A stretch of DNA of 64,000 bases from Odontesthes bonariensis (taxonomy: Eukaryota; Chordata; Actinopteri; Atheriniformes; Atherinopsidae), in the NCBI RefSeq assembly GCF_027942865.1, contig NC_134509.1:17014017-17078016 (forward strand), written 5' to 3'. Positions 1-10,200 of the stretch are shown in pieces; position 1 is the first letter of the stretch; every line of letters begins with the position of its first letter. The notes below the pieces were generated by a model. The model was not told the origin of the DNA and did not search any database. It worked only from the letters and a program-made list of their open reading frames with translations. Made by a program: the position numbers and the translations under genes.

Positions 1-1084
1 AGTGTTACAGTTTTGCCATTCACTGTTGGTATTTCAAAGTGTTTAACTCAGCCTTTCTCTCAGAGCCCAAATACAAGGTGAGAGGTGGTGCTGCTTTGGC
101 AAAAAATTGCAAAAAAAGAAGCCCGATATACATTTTTCATTAAACTAAAAGGTCCATCAGTCAGCCATTCGTCTGTGTTTCTACCAGAGAAATGACCAAA
201 GACCTGCCAAACTTCTTCATCAAAAGTCTTCTCGTGTGTGAAAGAGCAACGTCTCTCCTCTCTGCTCTTTGTGTCAAAGGTTTGTGTGGGAGAGCTACAA
301 CCCACCCACTGAGAGCAGTGGACCTTTGCAAAAAAAAAACCTATGTGGTTACCTACCATTTTGTTGTGCTAACGTGTTGATGTATATATTTGCGCTTTAG
401 CGTGTAACTACTGTAAGAATCAAAGAATCTGTCATTTTTTTCATCACTTGCTTCGGTGCTGCAATCGCAAACTTGCTTTTCAATTACTCGTTGGCTCACT
501 AGATTGCTATTATAGATAGAAATTACTGTATGAGAAGGTTCACTGCATTTCCAACTGAAGTAACCATATTTGAACAGTCATTCCTTTATTCAGTGTCAGA
601 GCGCTCAGAGCAGTGAAGATTTATTGATTTGTGTGTTGTAAACAAACGTTTATTTTCAGCCTTTCTGGAGCTGAATATTTGCACTGGCAGAAGTATTCTT
701 TCGTGCAGTAGAAATAGTAATTCAGTACAGTAAAAATGTCAGAGAAAAAGTCCTGCATTCAATTTTTTACCGAGTTGTAAGTGGGAGAGGTATATTGGTC
801 ACCATGGAGTTACATTTTCTTATTTTTCTGTTCAGTGTGGAACTTTCAACTTTCAAGCAATGTTATATGATTTAACTAATAATAACATACCACGTGCTAT
901 TTGTTTCGATCTCTAAGCAAAACTTGTAATGTTCTGAGCTGAAATGATCAGTTTTAATTTAACTAAGCCAATTTTTTTTCTGCTTCTTTGTTGCTATTCA
1001 AGTTAAATGTTCATTACAATACTGCACACATGAGAAAATAAAGCAATGTTAATTATGTGCTTCTATTTTTTTCTTTAATTGAAG
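1..1084. other. AT-rich non-coding stretch
   Basis: I see no gene, RNA or complete repeat here. The sequence is AT-rich with short A and T runs. Its last 25 bases form a T-rich tract ending in AG that could serve as the splice acceptor of the candidate exon that follows. Confidence 0.5.
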
Positions 1085-1228
1085 AAATTGAAGAACTGAT
1101 AAAGGAGCTGTATACTCTTGATGAAAAAACTCGTAAGAATATTAGTACTTTTCCGTCGGTAACACTGAAGCAAACAACGCTGATGCAACACATACAACCA
1201 TCTGCAACAACATTAAAATCACTGACAG
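1085..1228 (+). CDS. Candidate orphan coding exon, gene not identified
   Basis: A T-rich tract ending in AG precedes position 1085, and CAG|GTAAAG follows 1228, so the interval looks like an internal exon. It is 144 bases long with a phase 1 start and a phase 1 end, so it could be included or skipped without shifting frame. The frame is open and reads as plausible protein: an acidic, Leu/Ile-spaced start (EIEELIKELYTLDEKTRKN) that may be a short helix, followed by a Thr/Ser/Gln-rich part. I do not recognise the family. It may belong to a gene lying mainly left of the window or to a transposon-borne gene. A Harbinger element was inserted 37 bases after the donor, which would put it in the downstream intron. 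No partner exon is visible. Confidence 0.3.
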
Positions 1229-1418
1229 GTAAAGTCAGTAACGCTGCTCATCTTGTTACAACACAATGGGCCTCATGCAAGAACCGTTCGTACGCACAGA
1301 TTTGTTCTTAAATCGTCCGTACGAGTGATTTAAGAGAATTTGCGCATTCACCAATCTTTTCGTTTTTACATTTTCTTTCAGGTACGAACAGAATTCATGA
1401 GTGATCCAGACCTGTCGT

Positions 1419-1958
1419 TAGCCTGGGAATTCCCATGCTGCTTTGCGCGCGATTTCATTCACACTGCAAAGGCAGCCTGGAAACCACCGCCCTTATTTTT
1501 GCCTGAGTTAGGGAACCAATCACACAACGGGGGGGGGGATAGCAAGACGATGACGACGTCTATGCGCGACACCGAAGCTTGTAGAGTATTAATCCAACAT
1601 GGCAGCCGACACAACGTTGCCGTTCGATGCAGCCTTAGAAAGTGTTTTAAGTAGCTTAGAACGCAAGTTTACTTTTAAAAAAGAGCAACGTTTGGCGTTG
1701 AAAGATTTCATTGCCAAGAAGGATGTATTTCCTTGTCGAATTTCTGTCGCTCTACATACGTCATCTGGTATAAGTGATACAATTGGCTATGAATCGCACG
1801 CAAAGCAGCATGGGAAGAACCAGACACCATTTGATAGACATTCGTAGCGCCCAATAAACGGCTCTAGGCATTCGTAAACCACGCCTCAAATACGAGAAAA
1901 TGCACACCTAGTTCCCAGACCACCATCTCATCGAGATGTGGACGCGTCAGCCAGGCTA
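1419..1958. mobile_element. Nested element with perfect 9-bp target duplication
   Basis: The 9-mer ACCTGTCGT occurs at 1410-1418 and again at 1959-1967, directly flanking a segment that starts TAGCCTGG and ends CCAGGCTA. A short inverted repeat plus a 9-bp duplication is the insertion footprint of Mutator-like (MULE) elements. The family call rests on TSD length alone. The 540-bp insert has no transposase frame and contains a fragment resembling the N-terminus of a RecQ-like helicase. Because it lies inside the Harbinger copy, it inserted later. Confidence 0.8.
1599..1724 (+). pseudogene. RecQ-like helicase N-terminal fragment inside nested element
   Basis: An ATG in good context (AACATGG) opens a frame whose first ~42 codons read like the N-terminus of RecQ-family helicases, ending KKDVF. 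In RecQ proteins the pattern 'EQ..AL..F...KDVF' comes just before the Walker A segment, whose Lys-containing loop should follow. Here the similarity stops exactly at KDVF and unrelated codons follow to a stop near 1845. No ATP-binding site is present, so this cannot be a helicase. It may be a gene fragment captured by the element. The family call is from memory of the motif and is moderate at best. Confidence 0.45.
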
Positions 1959-2192
1959 ACCTGTCGTAGGAGTTTCGTAAAATAGTCCGCTGTCATTCCA
2001 ATCAAGTTTGCTTGACTAATGGATTGTATATTTAATTACTTTGAAGCAAACATAAATAAATATATACATTATACCCCATAATGATGCTGAAATTATTCTG
2101 TTTGACTTAAATTACGCACTAATTGAAGGTTAATTTGAGTCTGTATATAACAAGGTCAATGGGAAGTGTAACCAGCGGCTGATTTTCTACTT

Positions 2193-2690
2193 TTGGATGC
2201 CTTAGCGCGTGAGGCTCTTGGAAGAGACCGTGTGGAGACAGACAAATGGCTGACATCGCAATTAAGATTCCCAAGGACTGTGCTGCTGCAAATATGCAAC
2301 TTGCTAGAGCCACGACTCCAGAGAGATCAAACCCAATTCCACCACACGTCCAGGTCCTCACCACCCTTGGATTTTTGGCCACTTGAACCTTTCAGAGCGA
2401 GATTGGAGACAGACCGGGGGTTTCCCAGTCCTCTGTGAGTCGTGCGCTCCCCTTGGTCATCAAAGCTCTCATCAGTTTATCACCCATGGTGCATCAAATT
2501 CCCATACACCGCTGTCCAACAAGTACAAATTAAGAGGGACTTTCATGCCGTGGCTGGACTGCCAATCATAATCGGAGCAATGCACACATATACGCATCAA
2601 AGCACCCGTGCCCCTGTCGTGGAGCGCACTGAGCTGAAGGCCAGGTGGGTGTGTCTCAATACAGCGGGGGGGGGGGGGGGGGGGGGGGGG
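2193..2690 (+). pseudogene. Harbinger (HARBI1-like) transposase remnant
   Basis: Translation in several frames recovers the order of a Harbinger transposase N-terminal half. First comes a W-L-x-RFPR segment (DKWLTSQLRFPR, then VLLQICNLLEP). Next comes 'VLTTLGFLATGTF...' in a shifted frame around 2350-2400, then 'SQSSVSRALP' around 2425, then a degraded 'RDFHAVAGLP IIGA' segment near 2535-2580 that normally precedes the first catalytic Asp. There are at least two frameshifts, and the 27-base G run near 2680 interrupts what is left. No intact DDE triad can be assembled. It is a dead gene. Confidence 0.75.
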
Positions 2691-2692
2691 GG
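2666..2692 (+). repeat. 27-base poly(G) run
   Basis: There are 27 consecutive G residues inside the Harbinger remnant. Such a run could form G-quadruplex structure and is prone to length error in sequencing. Confidence 0.95.
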
Positions 2693-2961
2693 CAAACTGC
2701 TCTATAACCCAGAGAAGGCATGCCAGATTTGCACAATATTGCCATGAACGAGGGTCTCCACCTGAACCAGCACAGGCAGACCAGAAGGTGTGGTGCCAGA
2801 AGACCCCCCTCATGGACCGCCCCATCAAAGAGCCATCATGATGAGGCAACAACTGATTGCACGGCTTTAGTTGCAGTCATCGAGCGCCTGGCCATGGCGA
2901 GATGTTTTTTTTTCTTTAAGCCATTTTCATATCAAACCATTTCTTTTTTATTTCGGTGACA

Positions 2962-3147
2962 TTACGAACTACAGGTGACAATAAACAGCACTCGTGATTG
3001 CTTCCCATTTCTTCGCTTTAGCAGGTCCCGTAATTCCACTGCTGACATGCTAAAAATGACAGATTTTCCTTTTTGGATCTCTGAAAGCAGAACTTCAGTC
3101 CCAGAGCCCGTGAAGTTGTTATTTTTGCGCCTTGATGCCATTCTCAT
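2962..3147 (-). pseudogene. Harbinger Myb/SANT-like DNA-binding protein remnant
   Basis: On the minus strand a frame reads SRRKNNNFT followed by 'EVLLSEIQKGKSVIFS'. This resembles the start of the trihelix/Myb-like protein (NAIF1-like) encoded by animal Harbinger elements beside the transposase. After ~30 codons it lacks the rest of the helix-turn-helix, so it is truncated. Its convergent orientation relative to the transposase remnant fits the known Harbinger layout. Confidence 0.6.
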
Positions 3148-3574
3148 GACTCAACACTCAACACTTCCTGGCACAGGAGCGAGGAAGCACAGCTCCTAAT
3201 ATGGTATAATTTTGGGCGTGGAGTATGCAAATTTACTATCCTCGTGCACGTGCAATTATATACGCACAGGTGGGATTCATCATTTACGCAGGTCGTTTGC
3301 ACACTTTTTCCGAAGTTAAGAGCGTTTGTTGAATCTGACGTAGCGTGTTCGTACGAGACCTTCGTACGAAAAAAGTAAGAGAAATTTAGAATAAAAATAC
3401 GAAAATGTTCTTGCATGAGGCCCAATGTTCTGTAGATCTTTGCATACACATTGAAGCCACTTCGACACTTCCTAAACAATTTGATGCAATCTGTGGTAAG
3501 CAAGCTCAATTTCACAGACTCCAATTAGCTAAATAACTCATTTTGGATAACTAATTTTTATTTTTTTTTTAAAA

Positions 3575-3655
3575 CAGAGTGGTATCGGTATCGGCCGATA
3601 CTGCACAGCCAGGTATCGGTATCGGGGCCAAAAAATGGTATCGGTGCAACACTAG
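3575..3655. repeat. GTATCGG-rich terminal repeat of a DNA transposon
   Basis: The heptamer GTATCGG and its near copies recur several times on both strands in 80 bases (GGTATCGGTATCGG, CCGATACT). This pattern is familiar at the ends of non-autonomous fish DNA transposons, possibly hAT. Only one end is seen. Confidence 0.5.
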
Positions 3656-4289
3656 TTTTTAAACAACCCAAAGTGTTGCGCTGTCGAACGTACTTCGGTC
3701 AATTCTGGGACAAAGACGGTGGTTCAATTAAATGTCCAAATTGAGCAATAACCATAACTCGACTCAACTATGCATGAAACTTTGTCGAGTGTCTGTCGTC
3801 AAGACAGAAGGCCTACGCAACAATTTCTATCTCAGCATCAAAGGATGGTAAGACTAAACATCTACTGTGGTAGACGATCAATATGTCAAGCTTTGTTTGC
3901 TCCTGACCTCATCACAGATTCAGACTTTGCTTAATAAAATCAACAAAAATGCTATTAAAGGCAGGCTATGTCTCTGAAGATGAGTTACTCTCTGAACAAT
4001 TTCTCAGGAGGCAAAGAAGTCCAAATACTTGATTTTGGCTAACACATACCAGTATTTCACAGAGGAAGATAAAAAAAAAATGTCATGTTTATGCTGATTA
4101 ATCCCAGTTTGAGATTAGCGGCAGAATCAGAAAGGGAATACGTAAGGAGAAAAATAGGAGTGAGAATAATACCACAGTGTATCAAATCCACAGAGAAGCA
4201 TAATGAAGGGAATGTAGTTTGGCTTCTCTAGAGTTGGAAACCCTAACAAAGCCGGAGTAACATCCCACTCTGCATCCTCTGGTTCACAT
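3656..4289. other. Decayed repeat-like non-coding stretch
   Basis: No gene is visible. Its right side probably includes the N-terminal half of the Tc1/mariner remnant that becomes recognisable after 4290, but I cannot read convincing transposase codons here. Confidence 0.35.
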
Positions 4290-4460
4290 CATTGTGGAAT
4301 AGGATTCATGGGCAGCAGGACAACGAAACTGAACGCACCTTAAAAGAAGACTGCAGAGCTGATTGCCCTGGACTTTCGTTCTCAGTCGCATGACCTCAAC
4401 CCCACTGAGTCCATTTTGGGGCACTTGCAGAGGCACACCTTGTCGACAGGCAAGGCAGGC
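4290..4460 (+). pseudogene. Tc1/mariner transposase C-terminal remnant
   Basis: Two blocks of a Tc1-like transposase catalytic core are readable in different frames. 'QQDNETERT' around 4315 corresponds to the QQDNDPKHT block holding the second catalytic Asp. 'SQSHDLNPTESILGHLQRH' around 4380-4435 corresponds to SQSPDLNPIE with the third acidic residue. A frameshift separates them and an in-frame TGA follows, so the copy is dead. Confidence 0.75.
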
Positions 4461-5017
4461 AACTGCTTGGAGCCTCTAGCCACTAGGGGGCCCCCGAGAG
4501 CTGAGGTGCATTCAATCAAAGATTGTCTAGTTACTTTATAAACTGTCTCAAACAGTGGCAAACGTTCGTGGTGAACATGTTTTCTTTGAACGGTTCAATT
4601 TAAATGATTTAGTCAAAGATTGTCTAGTTAACATGCCATTCTATAATTCCATAATTGCATTGTTGACTTCGTCAAACTCACGTCAAGTTCCACTGTAGGC
4701 TATGTTCGCGGAGAACTAGCCCCTCAGAGTGTTTGCGATTGTTGGCAACGCTCGCCGAAAATTCAAGGCTAGTGGAAAATAAAAACCATACTTATACTTA
4801 TTTTATTATTAGTCTTTTTTAGTTTATTTATATTTATTCTTTACATGTATATTTTAAAAATAACAATGTTTTTCACGTTTGGAACATGTTTGGAATAAAA
4901 AGAGGTTTTGTTTCATACATTTTTCGTTGGTGTCAGATGTTTTGGTGACGAACACTGGTCGGTAGGGCCCCCTAGGATTTTTTTGCTTGGGGCCCCCACA
5001 GACTCTAGAATCGCCAC
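4461..5017. other. Non-coding stretch with GGGGCCCC-type words
   Basis: No gene is visible. The phrase TCAAAGATTGTCTAGTTA occurs twice (near 4516 and 4614), and GGGGCCCCC palindromes occur near 4488 and 4990, suggesting a decayed repeat of unknown class. Confidence 0.35.
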
Positions 5018-5442
5018 TGTTGGCAGAAGGGCAGACTTTATTACCTCCAAACAAAAATCACTCCCAGGGAGGCAACATAAAAGACTATGAAACTTACTCG
5101 AATAAGAGAACTATCTATGAAAATTACAAACCAAAAATCACTCGTAATGAGGCTATAGAACTGTGACTTGACAAAAGCGAAATATGCAGGATTAATATCA
5201 AGACTATGACTATGGTTGCAAAGATGACACACTGGCACAAGACAAAGGGAGACGCAGACTATATGAACACAGGGGGAAAGGGAACGGGTGGAAACAATTA
5301 GGAATCAGGGAGACAATCAGACCGGAGACACATGAGGAAGGGCATGTGACCTGAAACGAGAGGACAGTTACTTATCAAAATAAAACAGGAGATGACGAGA
5401 CAAAAACACCAAAATACAACAAAACCTCACCACGGTGTGACA
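5018..5442 (-). mobile_element. Probable solo LTR, minus orientation
   Basis: Read on the minus strand, the segment starts TGTCACACCGTGG and ends in TGCCAACA. It contains a TATA-like ATATAG box about mid-element and an AATAAAG polyadenylation signal near its end, which is the anatomy of a retrotransposon LTR (TG...CA). No primer-binding site, gag/pol or second LTR is seen nearby, and no clear target duplication remains. Confidence 0.5.
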
Positions 5443-5795
5443 GAAGGATGGTCATGGGCAGAGTTGGGAGTAACGGCGTTTAAGTGTAACGGCGTTATTT
5501 TTCCAGTAACGGAGTAATCTAATTAATTACTTTTCCCATCGTTACAACGCCGTTATCGTTACTGAGAATATAAAGTGGCGCGTTACTACAATTTGGTTGT
5601 AGGCTTTCGGCTACACATCAGCTGCCTGCTGCCTGCTGCCTGGAGAGAGCAGGGGTGGGGATGATGACACCGTTGCAAATGCGATGATGATTGGCTGTGT
5701 GGGCGCACCCTGCTCACGCTGTCTCACTGCACGGGCTGATGACTAAACACACACAAGACAGCGACAATGGCGACGAGCCAGGGAAGGAAGCGTTC

Positions 5796-6090
5796 TCGTC
5801 ACGCCCATGGACTCTTGTTTTTAGTTTCATGTTTTAGGTCACATTTTTGGTTCTTAGTCCATGTTTAGTTTTTAGTCTTGCCATGTTTTAGTTTCCCTTC
5901 ACTTACCAGTTCATTAGTTTCACTCACTTCACCTGTGTTTTTTCCCTCAGCTGCACTCACTCTCCAATCGCTCTCACTCCCTATTTAGTTTCCAGTCTCC
6001 CTCTTTGCCTTTGTTTGCTTACCTTGCCTTCGTTTCGTGCCCTTCCTGGCTACTCACCCATGCTACCAATTTTTGTCCAAGATAAGTATT
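5796..6090 (+). mobile_element. Possible truncated LTR inserted in the hAT element
   Basis: The segment is pyrimidine-rich on the plus strand, with recurrent TTTTAGTTT, CATGTTTTAG and TCACT words. It resembles the U3/R part of fish LTRs and sits between hAT sub-terminal sequence and the BED-finger remnant. Boundaries are estimated and no duplication was found. Confidence 0.3.
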
Positions 6091-6213
6091 TATATATTAT
6101 GCCATGCTAAGTGTTTTTGTTTGTTTTTTCCTCAATTACGTTTTTTGATTCCGGCTCAGCCGCGCTAACTGGCAGTACCGGCACTATTTCTCACTCGTGG
6201 AGATTAAAGGCAA

Positions 6214-6328
6214 GAATATGTATGTAACATGCACGCTATGCCCAGGGGAAAAAAAACTTTATCCACGTCTGCCTCAAGTAACTCAAATCTAATGAAGCAC
6301 CTCACATCAACCCATGCGAATATGAAGC
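6214..6328 (+). pseudogene. BED-type zinc finger remnant of hAT transposase
   Basis: Codons read V-T-C-T-L-C-P-G-E-K then, after a one-base slip in an A run, L-S-T-S-A-S-S-N-S-N-L-M-K-H-L-T-S-T-H. The spacing Cys-x2-Cys ... His-x4-His and the phrase 'SNLMKHL' identify a BED zinc finger, the DNA-binding domain of hAT transposases and ZBED proteins. No dimerisation or RNase H-like domain follows, so it is non-functional. Confidence 0.7.
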
Positions 6329-6784
6329 ACTTGTTGCTTCTGCAGCTGCTAACCCAACCCCAGGCCCAAATGCAGCAAGCGTGAGCCCCAGCGAAGGAGA
6401 CGGAGCCACTCGAAAACAAAACAACACTCGATTTTTCGGTTGAGAAACAGGTGACCACCATCACCATTTTATATTCAATATTTATGTTTTTATTTCTATG
6501 CATCATATGGCAGGCTGCAATCTATTGAGTTCAAATAAATACCGAATGTTCTAAATGACTGTATATAGTGTTTTTATTCTTCAATCAGTTAATATAAACA
6601 TATTTGATGTTAAAGATGTTATAGAACATAAAAAATAACGCCACAGTTACTTTGCTGAGTAACTAATTACTTTTACAATGTGATAACTGAGTTACTAACT
6701 CAATAACTTTTTGGGAGCAGTAACTAGTAACTGTAACTAATTACTTTTTAAAAGGAACTTGACGAGGAACTGATATTATCAATG

Positions 6785-7240
6785 TTATAAGATAAGATAA
6801 AACTTTACTGATCCCATAGTGGGGAAAGTTCACCGTTACAGCAGCTCAAAAAGACAGGAGTACAAGGGCAGTTAAGATTTCAAATGAATTTTTACAATAT
6901 AATTGTACAAAACAAAAGATGCAATACAAAAATGATGCAAAAGATGACATTTCACCATGAAATTTGAACAGATAATTGCATGTATGTATGGTTACAGTCC
7001 ATCATTATACAGTCTGATTGACGATGGAATGAAGGACCTGCGGAAACGCTCCTTCTTACACTTGGGGTGTAACAGTCTGTTGCTGAGGGCACTGCTTAAG
7101 GCACTCACAGTCTGATGCAGAGGGTGGGAGGTGTTGTTCATGATGGCAGACAGTTTGGCCAGAGCCCTTCTCTCCCTCACCACCTCGATAGAGTCCATAA
7201 CATGAAAAGTTTCTAGAAGACAGAGAATGCCAACACTGGG
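6785..7240 (-). mobile_element. Rex1-like non-LTR retrotransposon, 3' end only
   Basis: On the minus strand, codons from about 7200 to 7000 read through 'EVVRERRALAKLSAIMNN' and 'HPLHQTVSALSSALSNRL' to 'KKERFRRSFIPSSIRLYN'. This is the conserved C-terminal tail of Rex1/Babar-type LINE ORFs in fish. A short 3' UTR with a 'GATCAGTAAAG' phrase leads to a GATAA-type tandem repeat at 6785-6800, the usual Rex1 3' terminus. The reverse transcriptase proper is absent, as expected of a 5'-truncated insertion. Confidence 0.75.
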
Positions 7241-10200
7241 AATTATGTGCTTCTTCTTTTGGTTATACATCTCAGTGGCCATTGCCATCGTCAGGTAAGT
7301 AAAGAATTGTCCACCAGTTAAACTTAACACAAGTAAAAGCCTAGATTGCAGTTGCTAGAACATTCAGTTGGGCCTGTTCCCTCTTTGGATATCTCATGCA
7401 TTTCACCAAATTGTTTTCACAACAATCCAACGCCTTTGTTTACCGGTGGCAGCGTGTAATTGGAATTGAATGCGATGCATGTCCAGAAACACTTTTGATT
7501 AATGAGAAATGACTATGAGGGATTTTTTTCTTTTTTTCTTTTGGAGTCAAAGTACAAACGGGGCCAACAACTGATATATTGAGCTGAGCTTCAGTTGGAT
7601 TTTAAGTCTTACCTCACTCTAGTAAAATTGGAGCCATGGCCTACATTTCAAACAATTTAGCTGTGAGATTAAGTATTGGTGTACTTCAAAGGAAGTGAAG
7701 AATGCATGGCTGTGGTGCCTTAAGCAATGCGCACCAGTCCCCCTCAAAGTTGGTGGCTAACCACATGTTACTATGGGAACAGTAAGACAGCAGACACTGG
7801 GATTTATTTCAACTAGAGTGTGACAGTGATATCCCTCATTTCATAAGACCTCTGCTTTCACTGTCATTCACATCTCATTTGCTTTCCCTCCATCTTTCCC
7901 TGGTCACCTTCTGTTCACCTCTTCCTTTTTCTCGCTCCATTCCCATCTTCCAGCCTCCATCCCTCCGCGACACCACAGTTGGGATTTTGAGTTGGGTTGG
8001 TAATAGGGGCATTCATTCGATGTGAAAACAGACAGAAGGGAGGTTGATGGAGAGCAGAGAGGGCCTATAAATGAGTGGGTGGTTTAACTATGAGTGCTGC
8101 TGCAATGTTTGTGTGAGTTTGTGCATGCAAACATGTGTGGGAGAGTCACTAAAAGCAGCCAATAGAGATAGCAGCATGTCATGAAGCTCCAGCATGGTGC
8201 TCGGCCAGATCTAGGGCTACTGTCACATCCTATCCTCCTCAACATCGGTCTCTGTGCTCTGTTGGCCGGCGAGGTCTACAAGACATCACATAGATGTAGA
8301 TATAAATACTACACCATCCTCACTACACCTTTCTCTTGCGCCCTGAAGCAACTGCAGCTTCAGTCCACGGTACTTTATTGATCTGAAAGGCTCATTAAGC
8401 AAGATTTACCTGTTGCTGTTAGAAAAATCAGCCACCTTTAGATTAAATCCATTGTCTGTAGCTCACGTGGATAGCTTGTTTGGACATATCAGTGCTTCGG
8501 TTGATTCGAATAACAGATTTATCCTGATTAAAATGTTTTTAGAAAATTCCGTTTTCAGGATATCAACTTCAATAAGGGTGTAAATGTGGTGTCAAATTAA
8601 AGAAATAAGTGCTGACTGCATATTTTATATCTTGTGTTAAAAACAGTGTGCACACTTTTGGCGACTTTTCCCATAAGTGGTTAAGTTGTCGCACCATTTT
8701 TGGACAGTTGTCTGATTTGATTGTCAACAAATACAAACAACTGCTCAATTTTAATACTATTTTAAACATACATCTATATCTACAGTGAGCACACATAAAT
8801 GCTCTGCCAGAGCTGCATGGATCATGGGCCCATTTGTTAGATCATCGTGAGGCATATAGAAAAATGTGTAAACCCAAACCTAACTATGTATATTCATTCA
8901 AAGTGTAATCACGTGCTTTTAACAGGTGAGATGCCAGTAGGAAAGTAAGTGCACATAATTGGGAGTTGTTTGCATTTGCGGCTAAATAAGGACCTACCAC
9001 AGGTAGAAAGTGGGCACCCTGATGTAGGAACACACATGAAGACAAATAAAACTGACTTGATGATAACTCTAAACCTAAACTGTCTCCATATATAGGGAAT
9101 CAACATAGATTCACATTCTGTCATGAGATCCGATTGGCTCCACAGAGGCGAGACACAAACACACCTCTTACAGGGTGATGACAGATTGTTTTCTGTTTTT
9201 AGCCATGTTCTTTTTAGATTCAACTTTCAACTTCACCGACCGCTTCCTCTCTTTTTCAGTTTGTGTCGTGTTCTTCTCCAGTCTTAGAAATTGATCCGTG
9301 TGCCTATATATAGCTGCCACGTGTGACAACTTGCCCCGAACTGCCATGCATGCTAATTTTAGCGAAATCTTAATGTTAGGTCACCGGAGGACTGTGAACA
9401 GAGTTTAAAGAACAGAGTGATTAAAAAAAAAAAAAAGTTTGCACTGGGTACAGTACAGAATTATTCATTTGAAATATTCATACCTCATAAACATTCATTT
9501 TTATTTTTGAAGAAATGAAGTCAAATTTATGCTCATCTCTGAAAAACATTGGAACTTATCGCACAATTTGATTTTTGAGATGGTATCTCTCGTATTCTCC
9601 AATAAATTCCTTTTAAAAACTGGTCATTGTTGCGTGCTTTTGATGGGGTCTACTTTCAACAATATTTCATACATAGTTGCTGCCCTGTTCCTTTCATGGA
9701 TACTTTTCTTTTCTTTTTCTTTTCTTCTTTTTCGGTTCTATTCAGTAGTTGTTGTTTTTTTTTTGTTTTTTTACAGTAAGTACAGAGTAAAAATTGCAAG
9801 CCCTGTCCTTCAATCTTCTTTTTTACAATTGAATTTGAATATTGGTTCTGGGTGAATTCATCACTCACAAAGAACACGCTGAATGAAAAAGGAGAGGCGT
9901 AATATAAATCCTGCAGTCCAGTTCAGGAGACACGTGTGACACGCATGTGATCGAAGCCTTCTACGGTGCCTGTTTGTCCACGTTATTGCTGTTGTTACTG
10001 ACTGCATAGAAGGAGTCGTAGGTTGTTAAGAACGATAGTTTATTTGGAAATGAGGGGATTCTGCTTTGATTTATTCTTTCTGTGAGAACATTGGTTCAGA
10101 TCTGCCACTCTGAAAGGATGTGAGATTGAAAATGCCCAACATACAAAGGACAGCTGCTTCAGCTTGTGTTTTGGTGTTTTTTCCCACGCTTTTGCATTTT

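Larger units (their letters stand above)
1268..3423. mobile_element. PIF/Harbinger DNA transposon, decayed, with nested insertion
   Basis: The ends are perfect 17-bp terminal inverted repeats: GGGCCTCATGCAAGAAC at 1268-1284 and its reverse complement at 3407-3423. Both ends are flanked by the trinucleotide AAT (1265-1267 and 3424-3426), matching the 3-bp target duplication of PIF/Harbinger. The interior holds remains of both Harbinger genes in convergent arrangement: a DDE transposase on the plus strand (about 2190-2690) and a Myb/SANT-like protein on the minus strand (2962-3147). Both are broken by stops and frameshifts, so the copy is inactive. A separate 540-bp element sits at 1419-1958. 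Confidence 0.9.
5459..6772 (+). mobile_element. hAT-like (ZBED) element, decayed
   Basis: The left end is CAGAGTTGGGAGTAACGGCG, followed by a run of sub-terminal GTAAC/GTTAC words. The right side mirrors it, with many AGTAACT/TTACTTTT words up to about 6770. Sub-terminal repeats of this kind typify fish hAT elements carrying a BED zinc finger, and such a finger is found inside (6214-6328). The extreme right terminus is degraded and I find no 8-bp target duplication. An LTR-like segment interrupts it at about 5796-6090. Confidence 0.65.

Noticed and set aside
1340..1654. 104-codon frame at the left of the Harbinger element
   Set aside because: It crosses the 9-bp target duplication and the border of the nested element, so it cannot be one gene.
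9529..9855. 108-codon Phe/Leu/Val-rich frame that could look like a membrane protein
   Set aside because: It is translated from T-rich low-complexity DNA, with no conserved pattern.
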